51,327 nucleotides of DNA, from assembly GCA_947382865.1 (NCBI GenBank), contig CANDBF010000007.1, positions 1 to 51,327 on the forward strand, read 5' to 3'. Shown piece by piece: positions 35,342 to 42,733 of this stretch (position 1 is its first letter; each line of letters begins with the position of its first letter). The position numbers were made by a program, and so were the translations under genes. Origin of the DNA: an uncultured Clostridia bacterium. Its GTDB lineage: Bacteria; Bacillota; Clostridia; Christensenellales; CAG-917. Under the pieces are notes generated by a model. The model did no database searches. It worked only from the letters and a program-made list of their open reading frames with translations, and was not told the origin of the DNA.

Positions 35342-36169
35342 TCAAAACAGCCTTGACAGCGCGACGTAATCATCAAGCGACAGCGCCTCGCCGCGCACGA
35401 GCGGGGAAAAGCCTGCGGATACAATTCTGTCCGTCGCGGTCTGTTTGTCGATGTTGAACGCCACGCTCAGATTGTTGGCGAGAGTCTTTCTCCTCATCGC
35501 GAACGCCGCGCGCACGAGCTTGTGGACAAGCTCTCTATTCTCGCCCGCGAGCTTCGTCCCGTTTACGTCTATGCGCACCACCGCGCTGTCCACGTTGGGA
35601 ACGGGATAGAACATATTTCTGCTCACCCTTCTCGTCACAGCCGCGCTTCCGTGCATCTCTATGGCGAGGGTTATGGCGGCGTAATCGGCGGTATTAGGCT
35701 TCGCCACGAATCTGTCTGCGACCTCCTGCTGAACCATAACCGTCAGACTTTGAACGCCAAGGTCGCTTTCCAAAAACCGCATAACGAGAGGCGTGGTTAT
35801 ATAGTACGGCAGGTTTGCAACGACCTTAAAGCCGTCGCCCGCTATATCGCGAATCCCCGCGTCCGACATTTTAAGAACATCGCGGAATATGACCTCGGCA
35901 TTTTCCACTCCCTGCAAGCTGACCGAAAGCACCTTTTTCAGATTTTCGTCGACCTCGAAGGAATACACCCTCTTTGCAACCGCCGCAAGCGCGCGTGTGA
36001 GCGTGCCGCCGCCCGTGCCTATTTCTACGACCGTATCCTCGCCCGTAACGCCGCTGTCCGCCACAATAGCGTCAAGCAGATTTTTATCGGATATGAAATT
36101 CTGACCGAGAGCTTTGTTGAATCTGAACTCGGCGCTTTTGACTATATCTTTGAGACTCGGAGTATCCAT
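35342..36169 (-). CDS. rsmA: 16S rRNA (adenine1518-N6/adenine1519-N6)-dimethyltransferase
   Basis: 275 residues from ATG 36169. KsgA/RsmA dimethylates two adjacent adenines in 16S helix 45. SAM-binding VVEIGTGGGTLT, the acidic loop FEVDENL, and the catalytic NLPYYIT are present. N-terminal ALGQNFISDKNLL matches the family. An in-frame TTG at 36184 also has a plausible ribosome site (AGGAAA), so the start is uncertain by five residues. Confidence 0.96.
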   Translation of the reverse strand: MDTPSLKDIVKSAEFRFNKALGQNFISDKNLLDAIVADSGVTGEDTVVEIGTGGGTLTRALAAVAKRVYSFEVDENLKKVLSVSLQGVENAEVIFRDVLKMSDAGIRDIAGDGFKVVANLPYYITTPLVMRFLESDLGVQSLTVMVQQEVADRFVAKPNTADYAAITLAIEMHGSAAVTRRVSRNMFYPVPNVDSAVVRIDVNGTKLAGENRELVHKLVRAAFAMRRKTLANNLSVAFNIDKQTATDRIVSAGFSPLVRGEALSLDDYVALSRLF

Positions 36170-36258
36170 ATCCTTACCTGCCAAAACTTTCCTGTATATA
36201 ATTTCTCGCGTCGCACAATCTACTTATGTACCGAAGATGAAATTCATAAGTACAAACG

Positions 36259-36297
36259 AAAAACGGAAGTCGCGGCAAAAGCCCGACTTCCGTTTTT
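36259..36297 (-). terminator. Terminator of the metG-tatD-radical SAM operon
   Basis: AAAAACGGAAGTCG pairs with CGACTTCCGTTTTT, starting 1 nt after the radical SAM stop. On the minus strand T residues follow. Strong and also T-flanked on the plus strand. Confidence 0.85.
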
Positions 36298-36298
36298 T

Positions 36299-36916
36299 TC
36301 AATACTTCGTGTCCTCGTATATGGTTTCGCGGATTCTGAAATTCGCGCCCGTCTCGGCGACCAGCCTTCTGCTAGCCTCGATTTCCTCCTCGCCGATGAA
36401 ATCCACCACGCTCATAGTCGTGTCTATGCCCTCTTTTACGCAGTCCTTTGCGAAGTCCAGCATAGCGTAAAAAGCGTCCTGCCCGTACTTGCTGCGACAT
36501 ATTTCGTCGTACGCTTCGGGTGTGGAGGCGTTGAGAGATATCGATACGCTGTCGATATATGGAGCTATGAGCTTGGGAACGTCCTTTCTGTTGTTTATGA
36601 GATTGCCCAGCCCGTTGGTATTCAGCCTCGTTTTCATCCCTTTCTTTTTCAAATAAGGTCCTATCTGGGACATAATAAACAGATTGCAAGTGGGTTCTCC
36701 GAATCCGCAGAACACCGCTTCCTTATACTTCGACAGAGGAAACAGCGCCAGATCCTCCGTCAGCTCGTCGAAAGTAGGCTCTTTGAGAAGCCACAGCTTA
36801 TTGCCGCTCACGCCGTCCTTAAAATGACGTATGCAAAACTCGCAGTTGTTCGGACAGCGGTTTGTCAGGTTCAGATACAGGCTGTCGCCGAATTCATATA
36901 CATATACGTTGTTCAT
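36299..36916 (-). CDS. TatD-associated radical SAM protein
   Basis: 205 residues from ATG 36916. Cys21, Cys25 and Cys28 (CPNNCEFC) form the CX3CX2C iron-sulfur site; FCGFGEPT is the GGE-like SAM motif. Begins VYVYEFGDSLYLNLTNRC, matching the TatD-family-associated radical SAM group, known for its link with tatD. I place the start at 36916 because a GAG-rich ribosome site precedes it and the family starts there; ATG 36940 overlaps the tatD stop (ATGA) and is an alternative. It is probably translated with metG and tatD. Reaction unknown. Confidence 0.9.
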   Translation of the reverse strand: MNNVYVYEFGDSLYLNLTNRCPNNCEFCIRHFKDGVSGNKLWLLKEPTFDELTEDLALFPLSKYKEAVFCGFGEPTCNLFIMSQIGPYLKKKGMKTRLNTNGLGNLINNRKDVPKLIAPYIDSVSISLNASTPEAYDEICRSKYGQDAFYAMLDFAKDCVKEGIDTTMSVVDFIGEEEIEASRRLVAETGANFRIRETIYEDTKY

Positions 36917-36936
36917 AAATTTCTCATCTCTCCCCG

Positions 36937-37713
36937 TCATTTCATTCTGACAAACAGCCTTTTGGCGTTCTCGGCGGTGATATTTTCAATTTCCGTTACG
37001 TCGGCGCCCAGCACCTCCGCCGCCTTCTTTGCAACGTAGCAAATATATTCGGGACGGTTGGTCTTGCCCCGATAGGGCACGGGGGTCATATACGGGCAGT
37101 CGGTTTCGAGAAGCAGCCTGTCGCGGGGCACGGCTTTGAGCGCTTCGATATTGTGCTTGGCGTTGTTGAAGGTAATCGCGCCTCCGAAGGCGAAATACGC
37201 GTCCAGCTCTCCGAATATCCTCACGTACTCCGCCGAGCCCGAATAGCAGTGCAGAAGCACGCCGTTGTTCAGATATCTTCTGTTCTCGAATAGAATCCGC
37301 CGCGCATCCTCGTACGCCTCTCTTATATGAAGAGCTATCGGCAGTCCGAGAGTGTCGGCAAGCTCTATCTGTTCTGACAGCGCGCCCTTCTGTATCGCGC
37401 GCGGACTCAGATCGTAGTGATAATCGAGCCCAATCTCGCCGATTGCGACCACCTTTTTTGAAGACGACAGCGTAGCCAGCCTTTCATACGCGTCGTAATC
37501 CGCGGTCACCGCGTCGTGCGGGTGTATGCCTATTGCCGCATAGATGTTTTTATGTTTCTCGGCAAGTCTGACGGCTTCCTCGCTCGACGGCATATCGTAG
37601 CCCACGCATATCGCGCTCTCTATGCCGTGGCTTAAAAGCCCCTCGGCTATCGCGTCCGCTTCCGGCGCCAGCCTCTCGTCGTTCAGATGACAGTGCGTAT
37701 CGATTATCATCAT
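36937..37713 (-). CDS. tatD: TatD-family metal-dependent hydrolase (DNase)
   Basis: About 258 residues. TIM-barrel hydrolase with metal ligands in IDTHCHLND (His7, His9) and GEIGLDYHYD, and LLETDCPYMTPVP near the end. TatD-family enzymes show DNase or 3'-exonuclease activity. ATG ATG at 37713/37710 follows GGTGAG; 37713 overlaps the metG stop. A longer upstream frame to 37797 would lie inside metG and is not family-like. Confidence 0.95.
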   Translation of the reverse strand: MMIIDTHCHLNDERLAPEADAIAEGLLSHGIESAICVGYDMPSSEEAVRLAEKHKNIYAAIGIHPHDAVTADYDAYERLATLSSSKKVVAIGEIGLDYHYDLSPRAIQKGALSEQIELADTLGLPIALHIREAYEDARRILFENRRYLNNGVLLHCYSGSAEYVRIFGELDAYFAFGGAITFNNAKHNIEALKAVPRDRLLLETDCPYMTPVPYRGKTNRPEYICYVAKKAAEVLGADVTEIENITAENAKRLFVRMK

Positions 37714-39716
37714 CTCACCGTACTGCCGCTCGCCACGGGCTTTTCGGGAGTGACGAGTACAACGCTTTCTCCCTCCTGCGTCTGTTCGCACGCGCAAAGC
37801 AGCATACCCTGACTCTCGATACCGCGCAGCTTTGCGGGTTTTAGATTGTAGACCACGACCACGCGCTTGCCGACAGTCTCCTCGGGCGTATAGAACTTTG
37901 CTATGCCGCTCACGATAGTGCGCGTTTCCTCGCCTATCTTAACGGTGAATTTGAGCAGCTTATCCGCCTTTTCCACCTTTTCGGCGGTCAGTATCTCGCC
38001 TACTCTCAGCTGTATTCTTGCAAAATCGTCTATGGTGATTTCGTTTATATTCACAACGTTTTCCACTTTCTTATCCTCTTTTTTCTCCGCTTTCTTTTCC
38101 AGTTTTACGGTATTCTTTATCTCCGTTTCGCCGTCCTCTTTTGCGATTATCCCTCTGGCGATAAGCGACGCCTTAACCTTTTCGGGGTCCAACCTCGCGA
38201 ACAGGTACTCGGGATTGCTCTGTACTCTGACCTCGCCAAGCAAGCCGAATTTGTCCAGATCCGCATACGCTCTGGGCTCTGCACCGCAATTTTCGATAGC
38301 GCGCTTTGCCGCAGTCGGCATAAAGGGTTCAAGAAGCGAAGAGCAAATTACAATCGTTTCCGTAAGGTTGTACAGCACTGTTCTCAACCTGTCGCTCATT
38401 GCTTCATCCTTTGCAAGCACCCAAGGCATAGTTTCGTCGATATATTTGTTCGCGCGCCTGATAACGGTCAGAATCTCGTCCAGCGCGTCCGCCACGCGAA
38501 AGCCGTCAATATCCTCGAATACGCGCTTTTTAAGACCGCAAACCGCGTTTTTCAGTTCTTCGTCAACGGGCTCGCATACGCCCGCGTCGCGCACCTCGCC
38601 GCCGAAATACTTGTTGCTCATCGCGACCGTGCGCTGTACGAGGTTGCCGTACACGTTGACCAGCTCGCTGTTTATCACGTCTATGACCGAATCCCAGCTT
38701 ATGGTGCCGTCGTTGTCAAAGGGCATCTGCCCGAGCAGATAATATCTCACCGCGTCCACTCCGAACTCGCTCACAAGGTCGTCGGCATATATCACGTTGC
38801 CCTTGGATTTGGACATCTTGCCGCCGTCCTGCAACAGCCACGGGTGTCCGTATATCCGCTTCGGCAGCGGCAAGCCCAGCGCCATAAGGAATATTGGCCA
38901 ATAAATCACGTGGAAGCGTACGATATCCTTTCCGATTATGTGCAAATCCGCGGGCCACTCCCTGCCAAACAGCTCGCTTCCCTTTGAGCCGCAGTCGTAG
39001 CCTATGCCCGTAATATAGTTCGTAAGCGCGTCCAGCCACACGTACACCACGTGCTTTTTGTCGAAAGGAACCTGAACGCCCCAGTCGAACGAGGTGCGCG
39101 ATACGCACAAATCCTGCAAGCCGGGTTTGATGAAATTGTTGACCATCTCGTTCTTGCGCGAAAGCGGCGTAATAAACTCGGGGTGCGAGTCGTAATATTC
39201 GCGCAGTCTGTCGCTGTACTTGCTCATTGCAAAGAAGTACGCCTCTTCCTCCGCCATCTTGACCTCGCGACCGCAGTCGGGACACTTTCCGTCCACGAGT
39301 TGGCTCTCAGTCCAGAAGGATTCGCAGGGCGTGCAATACCGACCCTTGTACGAGGATTTGTATATATCTCCCTGCTCGTAGAGCTTCGTGAAGATTTTAG
39401 CTACCTGCGCTTCATGCTCTTCGTCGGTTGTGCGGATAAACTTGTCATAGGTCGCGCCCATCATATCCCATATTCTTTTGACCTCAGCCGCGACCTCGTC
39501 CACAAACTGCTTGGGGGATTTTCCCGCCGCCTGTGATTTGAGCTCGATTTTTTCACCGTGCTCGTCCGTGCCCGTCATAAAATACACGTCGTAGCCCTGC
39601 ATACGCTTGGCTCTCGCAATCAGGTCCGCGAGAACTATTTCATAGGTGTTTCCGATATGCGGCTTGCCCGACGTGTAGGTAATCGCCGTCGTAAGATAAT
39701 ACTTCTGTCTGTCCAT
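37710..39716 (-). CDS. metG: Methionyl-tRNA synthetase with C-terminal tRNA-binding domain
   Basis: 668 residues from ATG 39716 (GGAGGT four to five bases upstream). Charges tRNA-Met. HIGH-like PHIGN at residues 19-23, KMSKSKGN lysine-loop, and a zinc knuckle CTPC ... CPDC (about 127-150). The C-terminal about 110 residues, after a Lys/Glu linker, match the EMAP-II/Arc1p tRNA-binding domain (ITIDDFARIQLRVGEIL). A GTG at 39722 also opens the frame but is too near the ribosome site. Head of the tatD-radical SAM operon, with its own promoter. Confidence 0.97.
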   Translation of the reverse strand: MDRQKYYLTTAITYTSGKPHIGNTYEIVLADLIARAKRMQGYDVYFMTGTDEHGEKIELKSQAAGKSPKQFVDEVAAEVKRIWDMMGATYDKFIRTTDEEHEAQVAKIFTKLYEQGDIYKSSYKGRYCTPCESFWTESQLVDGKCPDCGREVKMAEEEAYFFAMSKYSDRLREYYDSHPEFITPLSRKNEMVNNFIKPGLQDLCVSRTSFDWGVQVPFDKKHVVYVWLDALTNYITGIGYDCGSKGSELFGREWPADLHIIGKDIVRFHVIYWPIFLMALGLPLPKRIYGHPWLLQDGGKMSKSKGNVIYADDLVSEFGVDAVRYYLLGQMPFDNDGTISWDSVIDVINSELVNVYGNLVQRTVAMSNKYFGGEVRDAGVCEPVDEELKNAVCGLKKRVFEDIDGFRVADALDEILTVIRRANKYIDETMPWVLAKDEAMSDRLRTVLYNLTETIVICSSLLEPFMPTAAKRAIENCGAEPRAYADLDKFGLLGEVRVQSNPEYLFARLDPEKVKASLIARGIIAKEDGETEIKNTVKLEKKAEKKEDKKVENVVNINEITIDDFARIQLRVGEILTAEKVEKADKLLKFTVKIGEETRTIVSGIAKFYTPEETVGKRVVVVYNLKPAKLRGIESQGMLLCACEQTQEGESVVLVTPEKPVASGSTVR

Positions 39717-39768
39717 TTGCACCTCCGTGCGCGAACGCGCGCAATGCGGATATAAATAATTTTAGTCA

Positions 39769-39797
39769 ATTATACTACTTGGATTTCAAATTGGCAA
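39769..39797 (-). promoter_or_regulatory. Predicted sigma-A promoter of the metG operon
   Basis: Minus strand: TTGCCA (39792-39797), 17-nt spacer, TATAAT (39769-39774). Confidence 0.75.
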
Positions 39798-39904
39798 TTA
39801 AATAGCGCATACGCGCGCCGATATGACGTTTTATCGGCATTGATTTCATCGGCGCGTACTGCTGCGGGCGTATATTTGCAAATTGCGACAAATATAGTTT
39901 GTGT

Positions 39905-40573
39905 ATGAATATCGCATTCACGGCGCTGACGCTCATCTCCATCGTGCTTCTCACGTTCACCTCGCCCGCAACGGCGTTTCCGACTATGTTGCAGGGCGTA
40001 ATGAACGCGATTACGCTCGCCGTCAAGCTCGCCGCGATATACGCCGTATGGCTGTCCGTGCTCAAAATGATGCAGGCGACCGAACTCGACAAAAAGCTAT
40101 CCAAGCTCCTGCGCCCTCTCATAAAACGGCTTTTCAAAAAGGAGAGCGACGAGACGTACGGTTGGATTTCCATAAACCTCGCCGCGAATATGCTGGGCAT
40201 GGGCGGAGTCGCGACCCCCGCGGGAATAAACGCCATGCGCTCGATGGCGGCGGAGGGACAGACCGTCGCAAGCCCAAACATGATTCTGTTGCTCATCATC
40301 AACGCCACCTCCATTCAGCTCATACCCGCGACCGTCATCGCGATGCGTGCGACGGCGGGAAGCGCGGACGCCTCATCCATATTCCTGCCTACTCTCATTT
40401 CCACGGCCGTATCCACTTTAAGCGGCATAATTCTATGCAAGGCGTTTGCTCTTTCAGATACGAAAAAAGATAAGGATTTTTACGTAAACGGCGGTTCATG
40501 CAATAAAAAGCGGCATATAAACGCCATATCCTGCAAAGTCAAACCGTCTTTTATGTCACGAAAACGTAAATGA
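39905..40573 (+). CDS. spmA: Spore maturation protein A (nucleoside-recognition/Gate domain membrane protein)
   Basis: 222 residues. Multi-pass membrane protein with LRPLIKRLFKKESDETYGWISINLAANMLGMGGVATPAG, the Gate-domain core. In Bacillus, SpmA and SpmB are needed for spore-core dehydration. ATG 39905 (following a TTG-TGT in-frame run) keeps the first hydrophobic helix; the ribosome site is weak. The stop overlaps the spmB start (ATGA). Its C-terminus is about 30 residues longer and basic. Suggests descent from a spore former. Confidence 0.9.
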   Translation: MNIAFTALTLISIVLLTFTSPATAFPTMLQGVMNAITLAVKLAAIYAVWLSVLKMMQATELDKKLSKLLRPLIKRLFKKESDETYGWISINLAANMLGMGGVATPAGINAMRSMAAEGQTVASPNMILLLIINATSIQLIPATVIAMRATAGSADASSIFLPTLISTAVSTLSGIILCKAFALSDTKKDKDFYVNGGSCNKKRHINAISCKVKPSFMSRKRK

Positions 40574-41076
40574 GCGTATACATTCTGCCCGCACTCGTAA
40601 TCATACTGCTTGTCGTATGCATCATAAAACGCGTAAAGGTTTACGACTGTTTCCTCGAAGGCACGAAGGACAGTCTGGGGCTTATAAAAAGCATTTTCCC
40701 TTATATCGCGTCCATATTCGTCTGCATAGAGCTTTTCAAGGCAAGCGGACTATCCTCCATAGTCTCGGGCTGGCTGTCCAAGCCGCTTTCATATATCGGA
40801 ATACCCTCCGAAATTACAGAAATAATTCTGCTCGTTCCGCTGTCGGGCAATGGCACAATCGCGCTGCTCGAAAGCATAATCGCCGAATACGGCGTTGACA
40901 GCTATCCCGCAAGGTGCGCCGCCGTCATATCGGGCGCGACCGAAACAATTTTCTATATCTCCGCCGTGTACTTTTCCGCCTGCAAGGTGCGCAAGCTGCG
41001 CTATGCCATACCCGTCGCCATATTCTGCACACTGCTCGGCACAGTCGTCGCTTGCGCTTTATGCCGCATTATGTGA
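40570..41076 (+). CDS. spmB: Spore maturation protein B
   Basis: 168 residues, membrane. VPLSGNGTIALLESIIAEYGVDSYPARCAAVISGATETIFYI is the SpmB/Gate signature, including the SG-N-pattern. ATG 40570 is coupled to spmA by overlap. Together they likely form one membrane complex. No other sporulation gene is in view. Confidence 0.9.
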   Translation: MSVYILPALVIILLVVCIIKRVKVYDCFLEGTKDSLGLIKSIFPYIASIFVCIELFKASGLSSIVSGWLSKPLSYIGIPSEITEIILLVPLSGNGTIALLESIIAEYGVDSYPARCAAVISGATETIFYISAVYFSACKVRKLRYAIPVAIFCTLLGTVVACALCRIM

Positions 41077-41156
41077 CGCAAATCTTACGTCATAATTTCC
41101 ATATCCAAAAGCCGAATTCATAAAAATTTACGGGTTTTAATATAGTTCCGCATACT

Positions 41157-41170
41157 ACACATAAATGTGT
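41157..41170. promoter_or_regulatory. Dyad operator upstream of the third XRE regulator
   Basis: ACACAT-AA-ATGTGT is a perfect 14-nt palindrome 58 nt before the XRE gene. It has the same half-site spacing and outer bases as the operators at 16111-16182 (ACANAY-NN-ATNTGT), which belong to a paralogous regulator. A half-like ATATGTGT follows near 41196. Confidence 0.6.
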
Positions 41171-41228
41171 TCGTAAAACATTGTACGCGAATATGTGTAA
41201 GAATTTGAAAAAAATGCGGAGTGGAATT

Positions 41229-41429
41229 ATGAGATACGGAGAGGCATTGAAGATACAAAGAGAGCTTGCGGGACTCAATCAGATTGAGCTTGCAAACAAA
41301 ATCGGAATATCCCAACAGAACATAAGCCGTTGGGAGCGCGACGAGGTTCTGCCGAACATAGATTTTTGTGTGAAGCTCGCGGATTTTTACAATATCACAA
41401 TTGACGAGCTTATCGGCAGGGATAGGTAA
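41229..41429 (+). CDS. Small XRE-family HTH regulator (66 aa)
   Basis: A single-domain repressor: LNQIELANKIGISQQNISRWE core, ending ITIDELIGRDR. About half its residues match the 68-residue regulator at 15880, including GEALK, GISQQ, KLADFY and DEL-GR. ATG 41229 follows GGAGTGG; a longer frame from 41181 is unlikely. It converges on rpsI, as the pair at 15.9-16.4 kb converges on rplQ. Likely autoregulated through the operator at 41157. Targets unknown. Confidence 0.88.
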   Translation: MRYGEALKIQRELAGLNQIELANKIGISQQNISRWERDEVLPNIDFCVKLADFYNITIDELIGRDR

Positions 41430-41439
41430 ATAGAAAGTA

Positions 41440-41481
41440 AACACGACGATTCGCCATTCAAGAGACTCATCGTGTTCACTT
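41440..41481. repeat. Repeat block shared with 16758-16861
   Basis: CACGACGATTCGC (41442-41454) is followed by CATTCAAGAGACT. On the minus strand 16758-16783 matches 23 of these 26 bases. AACACGA (41440-41446) and ATCGTGTT (41469-41476) can pair, so it may act as a weak terminator for the XRE gene. GTGTTCACTT (41472-41481) is also shared. Confidence 0.6.
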
Positions 41482-41512
41482 ATTATTGAGATATTTGGAT
41501 GCAGTGCGCGAA

Positions 41513-41574
41513 AACGCCCATATTCCGAGCCACCTAACGTACTGACGTACGTGACGGCGAGGAATATGGGCGTT
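41513..41574 (-). terminator. Terminator of rplM-rpsI with the same inner hairpin as the rplQ terminator
   Basis: AACGCCCATATTCC (41513-41526) pairs perfectly with GGAATATGGGCGTT (41561-41574). Inside the 34-nt loop lies ACGTAC-TGAC-GTACGT (41537-41552), part of a 23-nt segment (41533-41555) differing from 16940-16962 at one base. The T run on the minus side is short (TTTTCG). Confidence 0.8.
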
Positions 41575-41604
41575 GACAATGCAATGCGCCAAATAGCGCG
41601 GTTT

Positions 41605-42018
41605 TTAACGCTTCGAGAACTGCGGAGCCTTACGCGCCTTATGCAATCCATACTTCTTGCGCTCTTTGGCTCTGGGGTCGCGGGTAAGATAACCCTCTTT
41701 TTTGAGGATTGCTCTGTACGCCTCGCTGTCCGCTACGCAGAGCGCTCTTGCGATGCCGTGACGAATTGCGCCGGCCTGACCCGTGAAGCCGCCGCCGTAC
41801 ACGTTGACATACACGTCGAACTTATCCGTCGTACCCGTCGCCACAAGGGGCTGATTGACGATGAGCTTCAAGGTGTCGAGAGTGAAATACTCGTCAATCG
41901 AACGCTTGTTGATGACGATTGCTCCCTCGCCGCCGGGGATGAGGCGAACTCTTGCGATAGCCTTCTTTCTTCTGCCGGTGCCTAAATACTGAACTTTTTT
42001 GGTTTTCTTGGTAGCCAT
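41605..42018 (-). CDS. rpsI: 30S ribosomal protein S9
   Basis: 137 residues. The C-terminal KR tail reaches the P-site tRNA; here it ends [17 protein letters not shown], as usual. [19 protein letters not shown] at the start is canonical. Follows rplM by 10 nt in the standard rplM-rpsI operon, here detached from the main cluster. Confidence 0.98.
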   Translation of the reverse strand: MATKKTKKVQYLGTGRRKKAIARVRLIPGGEGAIVINKRSIDEYFTLDTLKLIVNQPLVATGTTDKFDVYVNVYGGGFTGQAGAIRHGIARALCVADSEAYRAILKKEGYLTRDPRAKERKKYGLHKARKAPQFSKR

Positions 42019-42028
42019 ACTTCACCTC

Positions 42029-42496
42029 TTAGTAATTGAGTTTGAGCTCAACGGGACATTGCGCGGTGTGATTGTGTTCGCTTCCGACGTAAACGCGCAG
42101 CTTTTTGAGCATCTTCGCGCCGAGGCTGTTTTTGGGAAGCATTCCCTTGACCGCCTTGTACACTGCCATATCGGGTTTTTCCGCCATCAGCTTCTTGTAC
42201 TGAATCTGTTTGAGACCTCCGACATAACCCGTGTGATAACGATAATACTTGTCCTCGAGCTTGTTGCCGGTGAGAACAACCTTTTCGCAGTTGATGATGA
42301 TGACGTGATCGCCGCAGTCTACGTTGGGAGTGTACTCGGGCTTGTTCTTTCCTTTGAGGATAGAAGCAACCTGAGAAGCGAGACGTCCGAGCACCATATC
42401 TGTTGCGTCGACGACGTACCACTTGCTTTCAACTTCGCCGGGCTTCGCCATATAAGACTTATTATTTTTTGCCATTGACGACAAATCCTTAGCCAT
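42029..42496 (-). CDS. rplM: 50S ribosomal protein L13
   Basis: 155 residues. Early assembly protein of the 50[32 protein letters not shown] and [21 protein letters not shown] are canonical. ATG 42496 with GGAGG is used; it adds about 15 residues before the usual start. Frame extends upstream to 42565 but enters the leader and promoter-side sequence. Confidence 0.97.
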   Translation of the reverse strand: MAKDLSSMAKNNKSYMAKPGEVESKWYVVDATDMVLGRLASQVASILKGKNKPEYTPNVDCGDHVIIINCEKVVLTGNKLEDKYYRYHTGYVGGLKQIQYKKLMAEKPDMAVYKAVKGMLPKNSLGAKMLKKLRVYVGSEHNHTAQCPVELKLNY

Positions 42497-42634
42497 AGTA
42501 GCCAACCTCCGTATTTGGTTTTTCCGTAGGTCAATGAGACAAGAGGGGCTAGTTCCGCCGAGCACCGACCATCCGGATACGGCCGCGCGTCCTCTCAGCG
42601 CCGAAACGGCAAACGCTGCAACCGTAAATTATGC
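42497..42634 (-). promoter_or_regulatory. Structured GC-rich leader of rplM-rpsI, candidate autoregulatory leader
   Basis: The leader, about 135 nt, is notably GC-rich, including CGCGCGGCC and repeated GGC/GCC stems such as GCCG-TTT-CGGC. r-protein leaders, including one for L13, are known in Firmicutes; I cannot confirm the consensus by eye. Confidence 0.4.
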
Positions 42635-42640
42635 TTAATA

Positions 42641-42669
42641 ATGATATAAACATTGAAAGCACAAGTCAA
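42641..42669 (-). promoter_or_regulatory. Predicted sigma-A promoter of rplM-rpsI
   Basis: Minus strand: TTGACT (42664-42669), 17-nt spacer, TATCAT (42641-42646). Confidence 0.7.
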
Positions 42670-42733
42670 GCGATTTCTGACATTTTCCCTTTTATAATTA
42701 AGAAATTATTCTTATATTAAAAGAGCACATATT

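Noticed and set aside
39716..39905. T-box or SAM riboswitch before metG
   Set aside because: The predicted leader is only about 45 nt, too short for either, and no specifier-type stem is seen.
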